Both the position numbers and the translations under genes were made by a program. A stretch of DNA of 64,000 bases from Streptococcus sp. S784/96/1 (GTDB lineage: Bacteria; Bacillota; Bacilli; Lactobacillales; Streptococcaceae), in NCBI RefSeq assembly GCF_902729355.1, contig NZ_CACVCC010000009.1:1-64000 (forward strand), written 5' to 3'. Positions 39,401-47,091 of the stretch are shown piece by piece. Under the pieces are notes generated by a model, which had not been told where the DNA came from, ran no database searches, and worked only from the letters and a program-made list of their open reading frames with translations. Numbering within the stretch: position 1 is the first letter of the stretch; each line of letters starts with the position of its first letter.

Positions 39401-40111
39401 AACTTGATAGTGTCGATTTACTGTCTCGCGCTGTTGGAAGAAAGTGTCTGGTCCTTGATTGGTTCCGGACACCGTTGGATGGTTGGGATTCATTCCTCTA
39501 CCACGAAAGATGTTGAGCGCCTCTTCATGCACTAGAGGCTTGAACTCATCATATTCTAGAACAGTGATTTTTTGTAGTTCATGACTTGTCGAAAATCCAT
39601 CGAAAAAATTAACGAAGGGAAGACTGGATTCTAGTGTTGCTAAATGAGCTACAAGTGACAGATCCATTACTTCTTGAACGGAACCTTCTGCCAACATTGC
39701 AAAGCCTGTCTGTCGTACAGCCATAACATCACTATGATCACCAAATATACTGAGGGCATTTGTCGTTACAGAACGTGCAGCAACATGAAAAACTGCTGGT
39801 AGTAATTCTCCTGCAATCTTGTACATGTTAGGTATCATTAGCAACAATCCTTGAGAAGAGGTACAAGTAGTCGTTAGTGCTCCAGTTTTTAATGAACCAT
39901 GCACGAAGCCAGCCACTCCCGCTTCTGATTGCATTTCAACAACATTTACAGTCTGATCAAATAAGTTTTTTCTACCTTCTGCCTGCCAAGTATCAATCCA
40001 TTCTCCCATTGTAGAGCTGGGTGTAATAGGGTAAATACCTGCAACATCACTAAAAGCATATGCTACGTATGCCGCAGCCATATTACCATCCATTATTTCT
40101 TGATGTGACAT
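36482..40111 (-). CDS. nifJ: Pyruvate:ferredoxin (flavodoxin) oxidoreductase
   Basis: A 1209-residue single-chain PFOR with all domains. The N-terminus has [12 protein letters not shown]. Two 4Fe-4S motifs follow: [12 protein letters not shown] near residue 690 and [12 protein letters not shown] near 747. The proximal-cluster Cys pair is in [12 protein letters not shown]. The TPP site is [21 protein letters not shown] near 970, and [18 protein letters not shown] follows. It oxidises pyruvate to acetyl-CoA and CO2, reducing ferredoxin or flavodoxin. PFOR is not usual in streptococci, which use PFL or pyruvate dehydrogenase. It lies 110 bases after the last shell gene, behind a weak terminator. 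Low-potential electrons for CutD are its likely link to the operon. Confidence 0.95.
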   Translation of the reverse strand: [1209 protein letters not shown]

Positions 40112-40182
40112 ATTCCTTCCTCCCTACATTTTTTAATCTTTCCCCAATTCTTTGAGAAGAAATTACCTACTATTTTTAGAAA

Positions 40183-40206
40183 AGCTCACCCCAAACAAGA
40201 TGAGCT
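40183..40206 (-). terminator. Weak terminator/attenuator before nifJ
   Basis: Stem AGCTCA plus two further pairs (AGCTCATC / G-G-TGAGCT) followed on the minus strand by TTTTCTAAAAAT. No clear promoter lies between it and nifJ, so nifJ is probably reached by read-through. Confidence 0.5.
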
Positions 40207-40221
40207 CTTCTTCCTGAAAAT

Positions 40222-40500
40222 TTATTTTACTTTTGGTAAAATGGTTTCTACTTCACCATGTGGACGCGGAATGACATGAACAGAGACTAACTCTCCTACA
40301 CGTTGGGCTGCCGCTGCACCTGCATCAGTAGCAGCTTTTACTGCACCAACATCACCACGAACCAAAACGGTAACTAAACCACCACCTACATGTTCCTTAC
40401 CAATCAAGGTAACATTAGCGGCTTTTACCATGGCATCAGCGGCCTCTATTGAACCTATCAAGCCTTTTGTTTCAATCATGCCTAGTGCTTCTGAAGTCAT
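40222..40500 (-). CDS. BMC-H shell protein (PduA/EutM type), copy B
   Basis: A 92-residue single BMC domain: [20 protein letters not shown] near the start, then KVGGG-type [18 protein letters not shown], and a C-terminal [15 protein letters not shown]. Such proteins form hexamers that tile the facets of the compartment and let small polar molecules pass. It differs from the first gene of the operon (54878-55156) at only about five residues. The start codon follows a GGAGAAGAAAT-type site. It sits between pduL and nifJ. Confidence 0.93.
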   Translation of the reverse strand: MTSEALGMIETKGLIGSIEAADAMVKAANVTLIGKEHVGGGLVTVLVRGDVGAVKAATDAGAAAAQRVGELVSVHVIPRPHGEVETILPKVK

Positions 40501-40512
40501 ATTTCTTCTCCT

Positions 40513-41220
40513 TTACTTAATAATACGTAATTTATTGTGCGCCGTAACCCCTAAGGCATTTGCTTCTTCAGTATCTAAGTGACATTCTAACGAGAAATTA
40601 CCGTTCACGCGAACAATAACATTATGGATAATGCCACCACGCTCACCAGGTATTTCCAAAGAAACAACTTGCTTGTCTTCTACACCGAAATGTTTAGCAT
40701 CACTTGGGTTCATATGAATATGCCGTTTAGCGACTATACAACCTTTATTCAGCTGAATCGAGCCCACTGGACCAATGACTGTGCAACCTGGAGTATGTTC
40801 AATGTCACCGGATAAGCGTAACGGTGCGTCAATACCCAGCTTAAAACAATCGCTTCTTAATATTTCAACCTGCGTATGGCTCCGTGACGGACCTAAAATC
40901 CTAACTCTTTCAATAACTCCCTTAGGACCTGCAATGGTTACACATTCCTTGTAGGCAAATTGTCCCTTTTGCGACAATTCTTTTAGTTGATTAAAGCGGT
41001 AGCCAGGACCGAATAAACAATCTATATCTACCTGAGATAAATGAATGTGCCTATTTGATATACCTAGAGGAATGGCATTGCGACCAAAAACATCTGCTTT
41101 TGTTACAGGTTCCTTGGCTGCCACTGGCTTTTCTTCGACCAAAACCTTTTCTACATTGCTATCCCTTCCATCAAGATAGTCAACTACTTTGTAAAACAAG
41201 CTTTCTAGATCTTCTCCCAC
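40513..41220 (-). CDS. pduL: PduL-type phosphotransacylase
   Basis: A 235-residue PduL with two beta-barrel halves. The zinc-binding motifs are SNRHIHL near residue 55 and AKRHIHMNPSDA near 170, and HLDTEEANALG is near the end. It exchanges acyl-CoA and phosphate to give acetyl-phosphate and free CoA inside the compartment. Residues 1-20 (GEDLESLFYKVVDYLDG) form a probable amphipathic encapsulation helix, and a flexible charged linker follows. The start is GTG with AGGAGG 7 bases upstream. It sits 11 bases after the aldehyde dehydrogenase, its substrate supplier. Confidence 0.93.
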   Translation of the reverse strand: MGEDLESLFYKVVDYLDGRDSNVEKVLVEEKPVAAKEPVTKADVFGRNAIPLGISNRHIHLSQVDIDCLFGPGYRFNQLKELSQKGQFAYKECVTIAGPKGVIERVRILGPSRSHTQVEILRSDCFKLGIDAPLRLSGDIEHTPGCTVIGPVGSIQLNKGCIVAKRHIHMNPSDAKHFGVEDKQVVSLEIPGERGGIIHNVIVRVNGNFSLECHLDTEEANALGVTAHNKLRIIK

Positions 41221-41231
41221 ACAATCACCTC

Positions 41232-42887
41232 CTATCTTCTTAAAGATGACAAAATCTCTCTAACAATAGCTTCATTATCAATGTCATCTTCGGTAGACAG
41301 AGTTTGTTTCTCATTTAATTCATCAGACTGTAAGTTTTGACGTTTTTCAAAATTTTCTTGAATAGCCTGTGGCGTTTGACTCAAAAAATCTTTTTCCAAT
41401 TCATGCTTGTTTTGACAATGAATGCTCGCTGAGCATACTGCATCAATCTTTGTATCGGTTTTAGATAACATAGTCAATTTTGGCAATGATTGAAAGCGAC
41501 TATCTTTCGCAACAATAGTTGTAACATCTTTTATTCCGTATGCAACTGTTTTTACATTTACCAAGTGTTCTGGGGTTAGATTATCCGAAACAGAACTACC
41601 ACCATCAGTACCACAACCTAGGGTAAAGGCAATTGGAAGTCCGGTGGAAATACCTGTACCACCTTGGCTTCCTCCTGTATTGATTAAGATACGAGAAGCA
41701 GGCTTACTGGAGAAACGGAAAATCATTTCTGGGTCACCTGTATGTAAACTCATCGTATGACCGATACCATTTTGTAGCAGTCGAATACTCAAAGCACAAG
41801 CTTCTTCCCAATCTTTAACAACATAAAAACCAATAACAGTCGTTAATTTTTCAAACGATAGTGGATTTCCCTGACCAACACCAACTTGAGGACCTACCAA
41901 AATCTTGGTATCTTCTGGTACTGACAGCCCTGCTGCAGCTGCAATTTTTATAGCTGGTTGTCCAACAAATTTCGGATTCATTGACGGATGGCATCCCTTA
42001 GTATTCCCTCTAAAGAGAAGCTGACAAACCCTGTCTGTCTCTTCTCGGGTCATGAGGTAGCATCCTTGCTCTTTTAATTCACGGAGCACTTTATCCTTAT
42101 TGCTTTCTTCACAGATAATCGCTTGTTCAGAGGCGCAAATCGTCCCGTTATCAAATGTTTTAGAGGCAATAATAGTAGCAATTGCTTTTTTTACATCCGC
42201 TGTTTTCTCAATATAAGCTGGAGAATTACCAGCCCCAACACCAATAGCTGGTTTGCCACTACTATAAGCAGCTTTTACCATACCAGGACCGCCCGTTGCG
42301 ATAATCATTGCAACTTCTTTTGAGTGCATCAATTCATTTGTTGATTCTAATGTTGGGTTCATAACACACCCTACAATATGTTCTGGCGCCCCTGCTTCAA
42401 CTGCAGCTTTTCTCACTAGTTCAGCCGCTTCTATACTACACCTCTTAGCCGATGGATGTGGAGCAAACACAATTGCATTACGCGATTTAATAGAAATAAT
42501 CGACTTATAAATAATTGTTGAAGTTGGGTTGGTAGAAGGTGTGATCCCCAACACCAGTCCCATTGGCTCAGCTACTCTAAAAACTTTATTATTTTCATCA
42601 AAATCTAAAATTCCCGATGTCTTATAATCCTTGATTTCATCATAAAGTAAAGTTGAGGCTGCATAATTTTTATAAGCCTTATCTTCCAATTTACCAAAGC
42701 CTGTTTCTTCGACTGCTAAGTTAGCCAAATAATAAGCATTGGCTTCGACTGATTTTACAATATTTTTTAGAATGGCATCTATCTGTTCATCTGAAAAATG
42801 CGCAATCTTCTGTGCTGCTTCTTTTCCATTTCTTGCTAAATCACGTGCTTCTTGTATAGAGCAGAGATCTACATCAATTGTCTTCAT
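41232..42887 (-). CDS. CoA-acylating acetaldehyde dehydrogenase (EutE/CutB type)
   Basis: A 551-residue CoA-acylating aldehyde dehydrogenase. The catalytic Cys is in FDNGTICASEQAI (Cys251), the cofactor loop in ATGGPGMVKAAYSSGKPAIGVGAG, and the N-terminal PMGLVLGITPSTNPTSTI is typical of the EutE/PduP/AdhE branch. It turns acetaldehyde, NAD+ and CoA into acetyl-CoA and NADH. The last residues (EAIVREILSSLRR), after a polar linker, look like an encapsulation peptide. AGGAGG lies about 11 bases before the ATG. With PduL it forms the oxidative branch of the compartment. Confidence 0.94.
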   Translation of the reverse strand: MKTIDVDLCSIQEARDLARNGKEAAQKIAHFSDEQIDAILKNIVKSVEANAYYLANLAVEETGFGKLEDKAYKNYAASTLLYDEIKDYKTSGILDFDENNKVFRVAEPMGLVLGITPSTNPTSTIIYKSIISIKSRNAIVFAPHPSAKRCSIEAAELVRKAAVEAGAPEHIVGCVMNPTLESTNELMHSKEVAMIIATGGPGMVKAAYSSGKPAIGVGAGNSPAYIEKTADVKKAIATIIASKTFDNGTICASEQAIICEESNKDKVLRELKEQGCYLMTREETDRVCQLLFRGNTKGCHPSMNPKFVGQPAIKIAAAAGLSVPEDTKILVGPQVGVGQGNPLSFEKLTTVIGFYVVKDWEEACALSIRLLQNGIGHTMSLHTGDPEMIFRFSSKPASRILINTGGSQGGTGISTGLPIAFTLGCGTDGGSSVSDNLTPEHLVNVKTVAYGIKDVTTIVAKDSRFQSLPKLTMLSKTDTKIDAVCSASIHCQNKHELEKDFLSQTPQAIQENFEKRQNLQSDELNEKQTLSTEDDIDNEAIVREILSSLRR

Positions 42888-42902
42888 TCTGCTTTGAACC
42901 TC

Positions 42903-43508
42903 CTACGTTTTTTCTACTGACCGTTTGATTTTCTTAGAATAATCATCGACCAACATGGCAATCATCGTTTTCCTTACCAAGCTAGATAATTTTTCTTCTG
43001 CAATGGAAATATTCTCATTATCTGAAATCATCGTCCGTAAGTCTGCAGCCTTTGTTCTTTCTAGTTGTCGCCTGTATTCCTTAACAGTTAAGGTTACATT
43101 TACTATCGGTTCTTCGATACTATCTGTGACTTGTTCTTCTGCCTCAACGATTTTATCTGTCGCTTTTGAAGCGTTTGATAAGTGGGCAACTGCTACTTCT
43201 CTTGTTGATTCATCGTGTAAGAGGCTCATCTCAGTATTCTCATCTAAAATGGAAGAAAGTTGTTGGTCCGGTCTAGGAATGACATGCGAACTATGAAGAA
43301 ATTCCGTACCAAATCTCTGAACAGCGCTAGCCCCAGCTTCCACAGCTACTTTTACTGCTCCAACATCTCCCTCGATACTGATAGTGACCAAACCTCCACG
43401 CACTTTTTCTAATTTCATCAAAGAAACATTTGCAACTTTTAGCATGACATCCGCAGCTTCAATGGCTCCGATAAACCCATACGTTTCTATCAACCCTAAA
43501 GCTCTCAT
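42903..43508 (-). CDS. BMC-H shell protein with C-terminal extension
   Basis: 201 residues: one BMC domain (1-90, RALGLIETYGFIGAIEAADV, RGGLVTISIEGDVGAVKVAV) and a ~110-residue extension. The extension holds a polar linker, an acidic stretch (VEAEEQVTDSIEEP) and a helical basic end (AEEKLSSLVRKTMIAML). Extended BMC-H proteins such as PduK, EutK and the CmcE type occur in many loci; the tail may bind cargo or nucleic acid. Its last helix resembles an encapsulation peptide, so it might recruit enzymes or membranes. It lies between the EutQ-like gene and the aldehyde dehydrogenase. Confidence 0.85.
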   Translation of the reverse strand: MRALGLIETYGFIGAIEAADVMLKVANVSLMKLEKVRGGLVTISIEGDVGAVKVAVEAGASAVQRFGTEFLHSSHVIPRPDQQLSSILDENTEMSLLHDESTREVAVAHLSNASKATDKIVEAEEQVTDSIEEPIVNVTLTVKEYRRQLERTKAADLRTMISDNENISIAEEKLSSLVRKTMIAMLVDDYSKKIKRSVEKT

Positions 43509-43524
43509 TCTTTGGCCTCCCCAA

Positions 43525-44157
43525 CTACATTAAGTCTGCCCAGTTCGATGGATACGTAGTATAAAATAGTTTTGCATTATCTGGTGAACCCCAAACCACA
43601 TTTGAGCCTGAAGGGACAAATAAAACATCTCCTTCACGCGCTACAAAAGTTTGTCCATCGATTTCAACTGTTACCGTTCCCGAGATAACATAATCAATTT
43701 CTTCGTATGGTAGTTTCCATGCAAATTTGGATTGATCAATCGTTAGAAAACCTGCACTCATTTTTGATTCATGCTGGCCAACAAGTTCCTGAAAACCGAC
43801 CTTGGCACCCGGTGTTCCTGTATCAAAGTCATCCATCCGAACTGTTGAACCACGTACAACTTTCATACCATTTGTATGCGAAACAAAACGGTATGGCTTG
43901 GCTTCCCTCTCTATTTTGTCATCTGTATTCATTAAAATATTCTTTAAAATATGCAGGATTTCATCAGTGCTGATACGTTGATTACTCATTTCAAATGATG
44001 TTGTACAAGTATCTTCGCAACACTCAAATGAAATACCATATTTTTTGGCTTCATCTTGTGCAGCAGGAGTAATAATTGTCCCTTTTTCAATATGACACAC
44101 CATCTGCCCTGCTTCCTTACATGCAAGAACATCTTTTGCAACTATCAATTTTGCCAT
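43525..44157 (-). CDS. EutQ-like cupin protein
   Basis: A 210-residue protein. Residues 1-45 carry the short motif found also in EutT-like proteins (KGTIITPAAQDEAKKYGISF). The C-terminal half (about 100-205) is a cupin (KLPYEEIDYVISGTVTVEIDG, AREGDVLFVPSGSNVVWGS), as in EutQ. EutQ of Salmonella has been reported to have acetate kinase activity and to help compartment assembly. An ATP-forming step from acetyl-phosphate would suit this operon. Two Cys-rich turns (ECCEDTC) lie between the domains. The exact role is not shown. Confidence 0.8.
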   Translation of the reverse strand: MAKLIVAKDVLACKEAGQMVCHIEKGTIITPAAQDEAKKYGISFECCEDTCTTSFEMSNQRISTDEILHILKNILMNTDDKIEREAKPYRFVSHTNGMKVVRGSTVRMDDFDTGTPGAKVGFQELVGQHESKMSAGFLTIDQSKFAWKLPYEEIDYVISGTVTVEIDGQTFVAREGDVLFVPSGSNVVWGSPDNAKLFYTTYPSNWADLM

Positions 44158-44169
44158 CTCTTCTCCTTT

Positions 44170-44469
44170 CTATTCCAACAATCTATTTATTTCTCCGTTT
44201 TGTTGTTTGATTTGATCGTAGTTTTCGTCAATAATTCCTATAACCGCTGCATCAACTGGCATCAAATCATTTTCCATCATACGACGGGCAGCAGAACCTG
44301 TTGCCACAATGACTCGATCACCAATTCCTGCACCGATCATATCAGCAACGACCATAATCTCTCCGGATCTACTACCACCGACTACCTTTGCCAGTAGAAA
44401 TTTAGCACCATTCAAGGCATCCGATTTTCTAGTGGCCCAAATTGTATCAACTAATTCTGCAACTAACAT
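44170..44469 (-). CDS. eutN: BMC vertex pentamer protein (EutN/CcmL)
   Basis: A 99-residue EutN/CcmL-type protein: it begins MLVAELVDTIWATRK and has GAKFLLAKVV, MVVADMIGAGIGDRVIVATGSAAR and DAAVIGIID. Pentamers of this family close the twelve vertices of the shell, one being enough per compartment. It is the only vertex gene in the window and is placed between the EutJ and EutQ homologues. Confidence 0.94.
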   Translation of the reverse strand: MLVAELVDTIWATRKSDALNGAKFLLAKVVGGSRSGEIMVVADMIGAGIGDRVIVATGSAARRMMENDLMPVDAAVIGIIDENYDQIKQQNGEINRLLE

Positions 44470-44478
44470 CTTCGCCTC

Positions 44479-45321
44479 CTAATACATAATTTCTTGACTG
44501 CAATTCATTGCTATTCCTATCGGGGTAACAAACATCGGATTTTTCGGTTTAACAGTTCGAATACCCGTTTCTTTTTCGATAATGGCCTCAATTCCAGTTA
44601 GACAACTGGTGCCACCAACTAAGTAGATGGTATCCACATCATATCCAGCAATACTATTATTTATAATGCTGGCAATTTTTTCAACGACAGGCTTCAAAAC
44701 GCTATTCAGTTCTTTATGATTGTTGTTATCTCGCTTATAGGCGTCAGCCTCTTCAAAGGTTAGGTGGTAAGCACCAGAGATTACCAAAGTAAAGTGCGTT
44801 CCCCCTGTTGCCTCATCAACTGTCTTCACTACTTCTCCATCTTTTAAGATAGAAATACCTGTTGTCCCACCACCAATATCCACAATTGCCCCATCTTTAA
44901 GTCCTACAATGGTATTAGCTGCTGTAGGTTCATCTAATAAAGCTGTCAACTCAAAGCCTGCTCCTTGAACAACATTTTTGATTACTCCACCATCTAATAA
45001 ATCTGTCCCTGGCGGAAGGGCCGCAGCAGCATAGAGTAATTCCGTCTGTAATTGTCTTTCTAAACTTTCTTTTAGTTCTCGGACAATGCGAATCGCTCCA
45101 ATATAATCAACAATCATTCCATCCTTGATAACATTGGCGCTGCGGTGTGCACCAGCTACAATATTTCGATTCTCATCTAGGACAACTAAGACGATGTAGG
45201 CAGTTCCTAAATCAACCCCCGTATAATAAATATGACTTTTTGTAATAACAGGTTGTTTTTCAGCCTTTTCAAATTCCTCCACATACTGATCGCATGTTTT
45301 AGGTAATTTGTTTGATATCAT
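44479..45321 (-). CDS. eutJ: EutJ-like Hsp70/actin-fold ATPase
   Basis: A 280-residue ASKHA-fold protein. The phosphate-1 motif is YTGVDLGTAYIVLVV (about residue 35), phosphate-2 is GAIVDIGGGTTGISIL, and the adenosine motif is YLVGGTSCLTGIE. It resembles the ATPase half of DnaK without a peptide-binding domain, as EutJ does. A chaperone or activation role for the compartment enzymes is assumed in the eut field but not proven. AGGAGGT lies just before the start, inside the EutT-like gene, which it overlaps by 23 bases. Confidence 0.88.
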   Translation of the reverse strand: MISNKLPKTCDQYVEEFEKAEKQPVITKSHIYYTGVDLGTAYIVLVVLDENRNIVAGAHRSANVIKDGMIVDYIGAIRIVRELKESLERQLQTELLYAAAALPPGTDLLDGGVIKNVVQGAGFELTALLDEPTAANTIVGLKDGAIVDIGGGTTGISILKDGEVVKTVDEATGGTHFTLVISGAYHLTFEEADAYKRDNNNHKELNSVLKPVVEKIASIINNSIAGYDVDTIYLVGGTSCLTGIEAIIEKETGIRTVKPKNPMFVTPIGIAMNCSQEIMY

Positions 45322-45907
45322 CGTCTACCTCCTCACATCTTTTGACACAAGATATAATCATACCTGCCAACCGATTGATAACTTCTTGCAATACTTCCGG
45401 TATTGGTTCATCAACTCTTTCAGACAAGGTCTGAAACTTAAAATATAGAGGGAATAGACGAGAGGCTACTCTCCCTTTTTTAGTTCTCAACAACAATCGC
45501 ATTCTTCCTAAACTTTCGACCACAGATGGCTGACTAATTGCTTGTTCTTTAATCATTTGACGGTCTGAAATCGATGATGTTGCCATACATTGTTCTAGCA
45601 TGCATAGCTCTTCAGAGATAGAAAAATCCAACTCAATCAACTCATAGGCCACTCGTAAAAGTTCACTCCGAAGTATCAGCCACTCATTTGACTGTGTGAT
45701 ACATGATAAACAGCTATTGGTGATTGAACTTGATTTTACTGCATTGGTTAACGGCTTTTTTTCAGTCTCATCAATGAGTCGAACCTTACGGTCCATAAGA
45801 AAAGTTTTTGCTCCTGGAGTTAATCTAGTTTGTTTTTGAATAGTGAAGGTTTCAAAAGGATTGTCACGATAAATCAGACGTAAATCATCTTCAGTTAGAT
45901 ATTTCAT
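45299..45907 (-). CDS. EutT-like protein, lacking the nucleotide-site motif
   Basis: A 202-residue protein resembling EutT cobalamin adenosyltransferase in layout. The N-terminal part has TRLTPGAKTFLMDRKVRLID, then a CxxC (SCLSC near residue 70), then long helices. Compared with the EutT sequence as I recall it, the segment after the Cys pair (SDPRLGFR in Salmonella) reads SNEWLILRS here. The Asp-Pro-Arg nucleotide site is thus absent and the C-terminal part is shorter. CutC needs no cobalamin, so this is probably a repurposed relative. A different function or structural role is likely. Alignments are from memory, so confidence is moderate. Confidence 0.6.
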   Translation of the reverse strand: MKYLTEDDLRLIYRDNPFETFTIQKQTRLTPGAKTFLMDRKVRLIDETEKKPLTNAVKSSSITNSCLSCITQSNEWLILRSELLRVAYELIELDFSISEELCMLEQCMATSSISDRQMIKEQAISQPSVVESLGRMRLLLRTKKGRVASRLFPLYFKFQTLSERVDEPIPEVLQEVINRLAGMIISCVKRCEEVDDDIKQIT

Positions 45908-45957
45908 AACATCCTCCTTCCACTCAATAATATCTTTTTATATACTTATGTTAGCCA

Positions 45958-47091
45958 TTAGTGCATTGAGCGATAGATAGCCTCAATCTGCTCCTGCGTA
46001 ACGGTCCTTGGATTTGTTGGTGTACAAGCATCTGCCATTACCCTTTGTGCCATCTCTGGAATCATTTTTTCAAACTCTTTTCGATCAATTCCCAATTCTT
46101 CAAGTTTCGTTGGGATACTCATTTTTATCGATAATTGTTTAATTGCACTTGTCAGAGCTACTACTGATTGTTTAACTGTGACTTTGCCAATATTCAGCAA
46201 CTCTGCAACCTCAGCGTATCGTCTAGCTACCTCTGTCTCTCCCAAACTATCCAAGGAAGCATTAAATGAAATGACGTAGGGCAATAGGTAGGCATTGATC
46301 CGACCATGCGGTACATGGAAGAAAGCACCGATAGCATGAGATAAACTGTGACAAATTCCCAACCCTGCATTATTAAAAGCAATACCTGCTATAGATGAAG
46401 CATTATGCATCTTCTCACGAGCTAATTGATTGTCACCATTTTTATAGGTTTCAAAGATGTATTGCCAAGTCAACCGGATGCCTTTTTCAGCACAGGCATC
46501 AGAAAAATCATTAGCCTGATTGGATACATAAGCTTCCAGACAATGCGTCAGCACGTCCATTCCTGCATCCGCTGTCACCGATGGTGGCAGAGTCATTGTA
46601 AAAGTAGTGTCCAAAATAGCGAGATCCGGAACCATTGAATCATCAACTAATGCAATTTTTTCATTATGCGTTGGATCTGAGATGACTGCAAAAGCGGTAT
46701 TTTCACTTCCTGACCCACTTGTAGTGGGAATCGCAATCAAGTAAGGACTGTCTACTTTTTCAGATTCAGAATACACTCGGACAACTGCCTTGGCTGTATC
46801 CATCGCTGATCCTCCTCCTAAGGCAATAACAGCATCTGGTTTATACTTTCTAATTTCAGCCATACTTTCAGAAACGACTTGTACTGTCGGGTCAGGGACA
46901 ACATTTGAAAAAACCTTAGTCTCTGCTCCCGAAGTAGTTAGAACCTCTAAAACTTCGTTCACAAGGTGACTTTGTTCCATGAAAGGATCACAAATAACGT
47001 AGGCTTTCGTAATTGGTAATTCTGAAATTTTTGCTGTAGCCCCTTTACCAAAAATAAAGCGTGGACCCACTTGAAATTCATGTATTTTCAT
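45958..47091 (-). CDS. Iron-dependent alcohol dehydrogenase (EutG/PduQ/CutO type)
   Basis: A 377-residue group III alcohol dehydrogenase. The nucleotide-binding GGGSAMDTAKAVV is near residue 95. The iron ligands lie in DVLTHCLEAYVSN and GICHSLSHAIGAFFHVPHGRINA. It reduces acetaldehyde to ethanol with NADH, recycling NAD+ inside the compartment for the acylating dehydrogenase. The start overlaps the EutP-like gene by 4 bases. Length and motifs match EutG/PduQ. Confidence 0.93.
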   Translation of the reverse strand: MKIHEFQVGPRFIFGKGATAKISELPITKAYVICDPFMEQSHLVNEVLEVLTTSGAETKVFSNVVPDPTVQVVSESMAEIRKYKPDAVIALGGGSAMDTAKAVVRVYSESEKVDSPYLIAIPTTSGSGSENTAFAVISDPTHNEKIALVDDSMVPDLAILDTTFTMTLPPSVTADAGMDVLTHCLEAYVSNQANDFSDACAEKGIRLTWQYIFETYKNGDNQLAREKMHNASSIAGIAFNNAGLGICHSLSHAIGAFFHVPHGRINAYLLPYVISFNASLDSLGETEVARRYAEVAELLNIGKVTVKQSVVALTSAIKQLSIKMSIPTKLEELGIDRKEFEKMIPEMAQRVMADACTPTNPRTVTQEQIEAIYRSMH

